A DNA stretch of 64,000 bases from Chloroflexota bacterium (GTDB lineage: Bacteria > Chloroflexota > Anaerolineae > J102), in NCBI GenBank assembly GCA_029782215.1, contig JAKOVD010000147.1:124001-188000 (forward strand), written 5' to 3'. A program made the position numbers and the translations under genes. The notes beneath the pieces are model-generated. The model searched no databases. It was not told the origin of the DNA and saw nothing but the letters and a program-made list of their open reading frames with translations. Positions 60,053-64,000 of the stretch are shown piece after piece (the stretch's first letter is position 1; every line of letters begins with the position of its first letter).

Positions 60053-61312
60053 ATGCTGCCTGATTTCGACCGTTTGCTGCAACGCTACGCCGACCTGGTA
60101 CTCAAGGTCGGTTCCAATCTCCAGCCCGGCCAACGCCTGGCAATCATCGGTCTGCGCACCGACGGCGTCCCCCTGGAGGCTGCACCCTTCGTGCGCTGTC
60201 TGTCCGCCTCTGCCTACAAGACCGGGGCCAGGTTGGTGGACGTCCACTGGGGCGACCAGCCGATGCGGCTCGAGCGCTTTCGCTACGCGCCGCGCGACTC
60301 CTTCACCGAATACCCGGCAGGCCGCGCCGAGGCGCTGGTGCAGTACGTCCACCAGGGCGACGCCGTCCTGACCGTTTCGGCCATCATCCCCGGCCTGCTC
60401 AGCGGGCAGGATCCCGTCGTGCTCGCCACCAACGAGAGGACCGTCCAGCAGGCCAACCGCGGCTTCACGACCGAGATCATGCGCGACGCCACCAACTGGT
60501 GCGTGGTAGCCGCAGCCATCCCGGACTGGGCTTCCGTCCTCTTTCCTGACGCCGCAGCCGAGACGGCACAGGATCGCCTGTGGGAAACGCTCTTCCGCAT
60601 CTGCCGCGTCTATGCAGACGACCCGGTGGCGGCGTGGCAGGCTCACCTGCAGGACCTGGCGGCCCGGTCGCAGTACCTGAACGACAAGCGCTACACCGCC
60701 CTGCGCTTCCGCGGTCCCGGCACCGACCTGACCGTCGGCCTGCCCGAAGGCCACCTGTGGCGAAGCGGCGGTGGGCACAGCCGCAGCGGTATCGACTTCG
60801 TGGCCAACATGCCCACCGAAGAAGTCTACACCATGCCCCATCGCAGCCGCGTGGACGGCGTCGTGCGCGCCACCATGGCCCTCAACTACGGCGGCGATCT
60901 CATCGACGATTTCGAGCTGCGGTTCGCCGGAGGCCGCGTGGTGGACCTGCGCGCCGGCAAAGGGGAATCGAGCCTGCGCAGTCTGGTCAGCATGGATGAG
61001 GGCGCCGCCTGCCTGGGCGAAGTGGCCCTGGTCCCACACAGTTCTCCGATCGCTCAAACCGGTCTGCTGTTCTATAACACCCTGCTCGACGAAAACGCTG
61101 CCAGCCACCTCGCCCTGGGTCGGGCCTACAAGACCAATCTGATCGACGGCGGCGTCATGGAGGACGACGCTTGTTGGGCTGCCGGCGCCAATACCAGCCT
61201 GGTGCACGTCGACTTCATGATCGGCTCAGGCCAAATCGACGTCGACGGCATTACCTCCGGCGGCGCCGCCGAGCCGGTCATGCGCAGCGGCGAGTGGTCG
61301 ATCGCGCTGTAG
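60053..61312 (+). CDS. M29-family aminopeptidase (AmpS-like)
   Basis: A 419-residue metallopeptidase. Metal-ligand segments are in order: NMPTEEVYTMPHRSRVDG, MDEGAACLGEVALVPHSSPI, LLDENAASHLALGRAY and VHVDFMIGS. This is the family that releases N-terminal amino acids with two metal ions and broad specificity. Its length is normal. It lies 34 bp after the membrane glycosyltransferase gene and 19 bp before the kinase gene, so the three are probably one transcript without a clear common pathway. Confidence 0.92.
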   Translation: MLPDFDRLLQRYADLVLKVGSNLQPGQRLAIIGLRTDGVPLEAAPFVRCLSASAYKTGARLVDVHWGDQPMRLERFRYAPRDSFTEYPAGRAEALVQYVHQGDAVLTVSAIIPGLLSGQDPVVLATNERTVQQANRGFTTEIMRDATNWCVVAAAIPDWASVLFPDAAAETAQDRLWETLFRICRVYADDPVAAWQAHLQDLAARSQYLNDKRYTALRFRGPGTDLTVGLPEGHLWRSGGGHSRSGIDFVANMPTEEVYTMPHRSRVDGVVRATMALNYGGDLIDDFELRFAGGRVVDLRAGKGESSLRSLVSMDEGAACLGEVALVPHSSPIAQTGLLFYNTLLDENAASHLALGRAYKTNLIDGGVMEDDACWAAGANTSLVHVDFMIGSGQIDVDGITSGGAAEPVMRSGEWSIAL

Positions 61313-61331
61313 CGCCCCCGGCAGACCCGCA

Positions 61332-62255
61332 ATGACCTCTACCCTGGCCATTATCGGCGCCGTCGTCATGGACATCCTGGTGGAAACACCGCGGATGCCC
61401 CAGGGGAGCGACAGCATCCACGTTCCCCGCATCCAGGTCATGACGGGCGGCAAGGCCGCCAATGCCGCCGTCGCTTTCGTGCGGCTGGGGGAACGAGCGC
61501 ACCTGATCGGCAACGTGGGCGCCGATGCCTTTGGCTCGCAGGCGCTGGCCGCCCTGCGGGCTGAAGCTGTGGAAGTGGCCGGCGTCCATGTCGATCCTGC
61601 CGCTTCCACCGGCGCCGGCGTGCTCCTGGTGGAGCCAGACGGACAGACAGCCTTCCTCATCGCGCCCGGCGCCAATCAGACGCTCACGACTGCCCAGCTT
61701 GAGGCCAGTCTCCGGCCGCTCCTGCCTCACCTGGATGGGCTGCTCTTCAATTTCGAGGCGCCCGAGTCCTGCCTGCTCTTGGCGGCGGAGATGGCCCATG
61801 ACCACGGCATTCCGGTGTTCGTGGATGCGGGACCTTACCGGCCGTACTCGCCGGTGCTCTGGCGCCATGCCCTCGTGCTCACTCCCAACGAATCTGAGGC
61901 GACCGCCATCGTCGGCCATCCCGTGGATGACGATGCCAGCGCCCTGGCTGCAGCTCACGAGCTGTTGGCGCAGGGACCGCAGGCCATCGTGTTGAAGCGA
62001 GGCGAACGCGGGGCCCTGGTGGTCACACCGAACTTCCACGCCTTTGTCCCCGCCTTTCTCGTCCCGGTCGTGGACACATCGGGCGCCGGCGACGCCTTCA
62101 CGGCCGGCCTGGTGGCGGCGATGCTCCAGGGCCAGACCTTGGTGGAGGCGGTGGGCTACGCCAACGCCTGCGGCGCCGTCGCCGCCAGCCGCTTCGGCAC
62201 CATGCTATCCATGCCCACCGCCGCCGAGGTGCAGGCTTTCATGGACCGGCAATAG
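61332..62255 (+). CDS. PfkB-family carbohydrate kinase (ribokinase-like)
   Basis: A 307-residue sugar kinase. The N-terminal PfkB signature region is GGKAANAAVAFVRLGERAHL; the C-terminal signature DTSGAGDAFTAGLVAAML carries the catalytic Asp and anion hole. The ribokinase subgroup is favoured by VVMDILVETPRMPQGSDSIH. It phosphorylates a sugar with ATP; ribose is the default guess. A strong hairpin follows. Confidence 0.88.
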   Translation: MTSTLAIIGAVVMDILVETPRMPQGSDSIHVPRIQVMTGGKAANAAVAFVRLGERAHLIGNVGADAFGSQALAALRAEAVEVAGVHVDPAASTGAGVLLVEPDGQTAFLIAPGANQTLTTAQLEASLRPLLPHLDGLLFNFEAPESCLLLAAEMAHDHGIPVFVDAGPYRPYSPVLWRHALVLTPNESEATAIVGHPVDDDASALAAAHELLAQGPQAIVLKRGERGALVVTPNFHAFVPAFLVPVVDTSGAGDAFTAGLVAAMLQGQTLVEAVGYANACGAVAASRFGTMLSMPTAAEVQAFMDRQ

Positions 62256-62297
62256 CGGCTGGCTACGCCGTACGCCCCATCTGCGGATCGAAAAGGG

Positions 62298-62340
62298 TGC
62301 GGACTGCGGGTGCAGCATGGCACTGCACCCGCAGTCCGCA
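62298..62340. terminator. bidirectional terminator between convergent genes
   Basis: 18-bp perfect stem (62298-62315 with 62323-62340), 7-nt loop. TTTT-type tract follows on the minus strand (CCCTTTTCG); the plus side has only GTTGTCTG. Confidence 0.75.
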
Positions 62341-62351
62341 GTTGTCTGTGA

Positions 62352-62813
62352 TCAGGAAAGCGCACCCAACGCCAGCGCCGCACTGTCCGCGGCCTTGACG
62401 CCGTAGTGGGCGTCGACGATGCGACCGTTCTCGTCGACGACGAAGTGGCTGCGGTTGATGCCCATATAACTCTTGCCGTACATCGACTTCTCCACCCACA
62501 CGCCGTAGGCCTCGGCAATCTGGTGGTCTTCGTCGGCAACGAGGGTAAAGGGCAGGTTGAACTTCGTCTTGAACTTCACGTGCGACTTGACGCCGTCGGG
62601 ACTGATGCCCAGGACCACGGCGTTCTTCTCCTCGATCGCCACGTAGCGGTCGCGGAAGTCACAGGCCTGGGTCGTGCAGCCCGGCGTGTCATCCTTGGGG
62701 TAGAAGTAGAGCACCACGCGCTTGCCGCGCAGGTCCGCAAGGCTGATGGAGCTGTCGGAATCGGTCGTGGCGGTGAAATCGGGAGCGATGTCGCCAATCT
62801 GCAGGGTGGTCAT
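62352..62813 (-). CDS. bcp: peroxiredoxin of the Bcp/PrxQ type
   Basis: A 153-residue thiol peroxidase. DDTPGCTTQACDFRD has the peroxidatic Cys (in TPGCTT) and the resolving Cys five residues later, as in atypical two-Cys PrxQ. LRGKRVVLYFYPKD and the catalytic Thr are present. It reduces organic hydroperoxides using thioredoxin. CGGAG precedes ATG 62813, which rules out the longer frame from 62912. Confidence 0.93.
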   Translation of the reverse strand: MTTLQIGDIAPDFTATTDSDSSISLADLRGKRVVLYFYPKDDTPGCTTQACDFRDRYVAIEEKNAVVLGISPDGVKSHVKFKTKFNLPFTLVADEDHQIAEAYGVWVEKSMYGKSYMGINRSHFVVDENGRIVDAHYGVKAADSAALALGALS

Positions 62814-62948
62814 CGTGAAAGGGCTCCGGGTTCTGCTAAAATGTCCTGGCTGGGAACTTGTGTGAGTGGTTTGCTTCACTAACATCCTAGCACATCGCCT
62901 GGGTTTCGTCAAGGTTTTCCCTCTTCACTTCTATCATTTGCACAGCTT

Positions 62949-63407
62949 ATGTCCGGCAAATACTACGATGATCTCCACGTCGGCCAGCGTTTTGAACATC
63001 CCTTGGGCCGGACCGTGACCGAGATGGACAACGTCCTCTTCTCGGCATTGACCATGAACACCCAGCCGCTGCACATCAACGAGGACTTCGCCGCCAAAAC
63101 GCCCTTCGGCCAGCGCATCGTCAACGGCATCTTCACGCTGGGCTTGGCGGTCGGGCTGACCGTTTCCGAGCTGACCGAAGGCACCATCGTCGCCAACCTC
63201 GGCTACGAGTCCGTCCAGCACCCGCATCCCCTGTTCCACGGGGATACGCTGTACGTCAGCACCGAGGTGCTGGAGATGCGGCCTTCGCGCTCGCAGCCCG
63301 ATCGCGGCATCGTCAAGCTCAAGCACACCGGCCGCAACCAGAACGGGGCCGTCGTGATCGAGCTCGTGCGCACCGTTCTCTTCCTGACCAGGCCGCCCGC
63401 GGCCTGA
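62949..63407 (+). CDS. MaoC-like hot-dog dehydratase (enoyl/mesaconyl-CoA hydratase type)
   Basis: A 152-residue hot-dog-fold hydratase. The catalytic Asp/His-type segment TQPLHINEDFAAKTPFGQRI is the MaoC signature, with the hot-dog helix IVNGIFTLGLAVGLTV. These enzymes hydrate trans-2-enoyl-CoA or mesaconyl-CoA. It is followed after 28 bp by a CitE-like lyase. That pairing recalls mesaconyl-CoA hydratase with beta-methylmalyl-CoA lyase in the 3-hydroxypropionate and ethylmalonyl-CoA routes, but other substrates are possible. Confidence 0.85.
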   Translation: MSGKYYDDLHVGQRFEHPLGRTVTEMDNVLFSALTMNTQPLHINEDFAAKTPFGQRIVNGIFTLGLAVGLTVSELTEGTIVANLGYESVQHPHPLFHGDTLYVSTEVLEMRPSRSQPDRGIVKLKHTGRNQNGAVVIELVRTVLFLTRPPAA

Positions 63408-63435
63408 GCCACTCCTGCGCCCCGCGCCCATCAAC

Positions 63436-64000
63436 ATGGCTTCTGCCTGCTTCCCACGCCGCAGCCTCCTCTTCATGCCCGGCGACAGCGTCCGCAAGAT
63501 CGCCAAGGCCACCACCCTGGACGCCGACAGCATCGTCATGGACCTGGAAGATGGCGTCGCCTTCAGCCAGAAGGAGGCGGCGCGCGCGGTGGTGCTGGCC
63601 TCGCTGCAGACGCTGGACTTCGGTCCCCGAGAGCGCGTGGTGCGTCTCAACCCCGTGGGTTCCGGGCTGGAACAGGCCGACCTGGACGCCACCGTGGCGG
63701 GCCGACCGGACGCCTACCTGCTGCCCAAGGTGCAGGCGCCTGAGCACCTGGTCTGGCTGGACCAGGCCCTGGGCGCAGCCGAAGCGCGCCACGGTTGGGA
63801 AGCCGGAACCATCCATCTCCTTGCCCTGATCGAGACCGCCCGCGGCGTCGTGAACGTGGCGGCCATCGCCCGGGCGAGCCCACGGCTGCAAGCCCTGCTG
63901 TTCGGCGCCGAAGATCTCGCCGCCGACCTCGGCGCCGTGCGCACGCGGTCGAACCGGGAAGTGCTCTACGCCCGCAGCGCCGTCGTCACCGCCGCCGCTG
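63436..64000 (+). CDS. HpcH/HpaI aldolase / CitE-like lyase, 3' end outside the window
   Basis: From ATG 63436 the frame is open to the edge (188 codons). RRSLLFMPGDSVRKIAKATT, SIVMDLEDGVAFSQKEAAR and LLPKVQAPEHL are the CitE/malyl-CoA lyase fingerprints; LLALIETARGVVNV provides the conserved Glu. It should cleave or form a C-C bond in a 3-hydroxyacyl-CoA such as malyl-, beta-methylmalyl- or citryl-CoA. The C-terminal part is missing from the window, so the subfamily cannot be fixed. Confidence 0.88.
   Translation, partial: MASACFPRRSLLFMPGDSVRKIAKATTLDADSIVMDLEDGVAFSQKEAARAVVLASLQTLDFGPRERVVRLNPVGSGLEQADLDATVAGRPDAYLLPKVQAPEHLVWLDQALGAAEARHGWEAGTIHLLALIETARGVVNVAAIARASPRLQALLFGAEDLAADLGAVRTRSNREVLYARSAVVTAAA

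Noticed and set aside
58720-60054. Minus-strand open frame over the membrane glycosyltransferase gene
   Set aside because: Gln/Gly/His-rich mirror of a helix-rich membrane protein; no recognisable domain.

Overview
The window reads as a high-GC chromosome segment of a Chloroflexota bacterium (Anaerolineae/Caldilineae-like). The main clues are secreted proteins with long Pro/Thr linkers of the TPTATPT type, many DNRLRE-type modules, orphan SH3b lipoproteins, and C-terminal tails such as WLPRYLR. The assignment is by style of gene content, not by a marker gene. No rRNA, tRNA or CRISPR array was seen.

Layout. 1-5 kb: a cNMP-binding protein, an Mn/Zn-type ABC ATPase, an Nfu N-domain protein, a 2-oxoacid dehydrogenase E2, an SH3b lipoprotein and a small Cys-rich protein. 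5-6.5 kb: an ALDH7-family dehydrogenase. 6.8-19.9 kb: three tandem paralogous secreted giants that share a TIM-barrel glycosidase-like head and carry growing strings of DNRLRE and CBM9-like modules. 20-24 kb: a CRP/FNR regulator, an alanine dehydrogenase-CoA transferase operon and a Nudix hydrolase. 24.3-28.8 kb: two tandem membrane GT-C-like paralogs. 28.8-31.6 kb: a PhnB-like gene remnant, a methyltransferase, a DUF1801 protein, a VOC protein, and the C-terminal half of comM (yifB).

The most notable object is a 15.2-kb integrative element (31646-46838) inserted in comM. Its ends are 15-bp direct repeats. Joining the two ends recreates an 18-bp-arm imperfect palindrome, which is an attP of the large-serine-integrase kind, and this attP overlaps the 3' end of the integrase gene. 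The element carries the serine integrase, a secreted nuclease plus a giant LVIVD-propeller/CBM/FGE-like protein in one operon, a zinc-ribbon PLD-type nuclease, an ArdC-like antirestriction protein and several small phage/plasmid-like proteins. It also has a RepA-like ATPase next to a mirrored 9-bp iteron array and a ribbon-helix-helix candidate. Four of its genes have an intrinsic terminator directly abutting the ribosome binding site.

46.8-64 kb: the N-terminal half of comM, a DUF308 membrane protein, a PolX-family DNA polymerase with PHP domain, a GNAT protein, a glycosidase-like lipoprotein, MutM, a degenerate prenyl-synthase-like protein, a ferredoxin, a GH31 glucosidase, and a membrane glycosyltransferase / M29 aminopeptidase / PfkB kinase row. 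A Bcp peroxiredoxin follows, then a MaoC hydratase and a CitE-like lyase that runs off the window.

Three CRP/FNR-like palindromes, each centred exactly 32 bp from a candidate -10 box, suggest a regulon that joins two chromosomal genes to the element's cargo operon. All gene functions here are inferred from sequence motifs read by eye.
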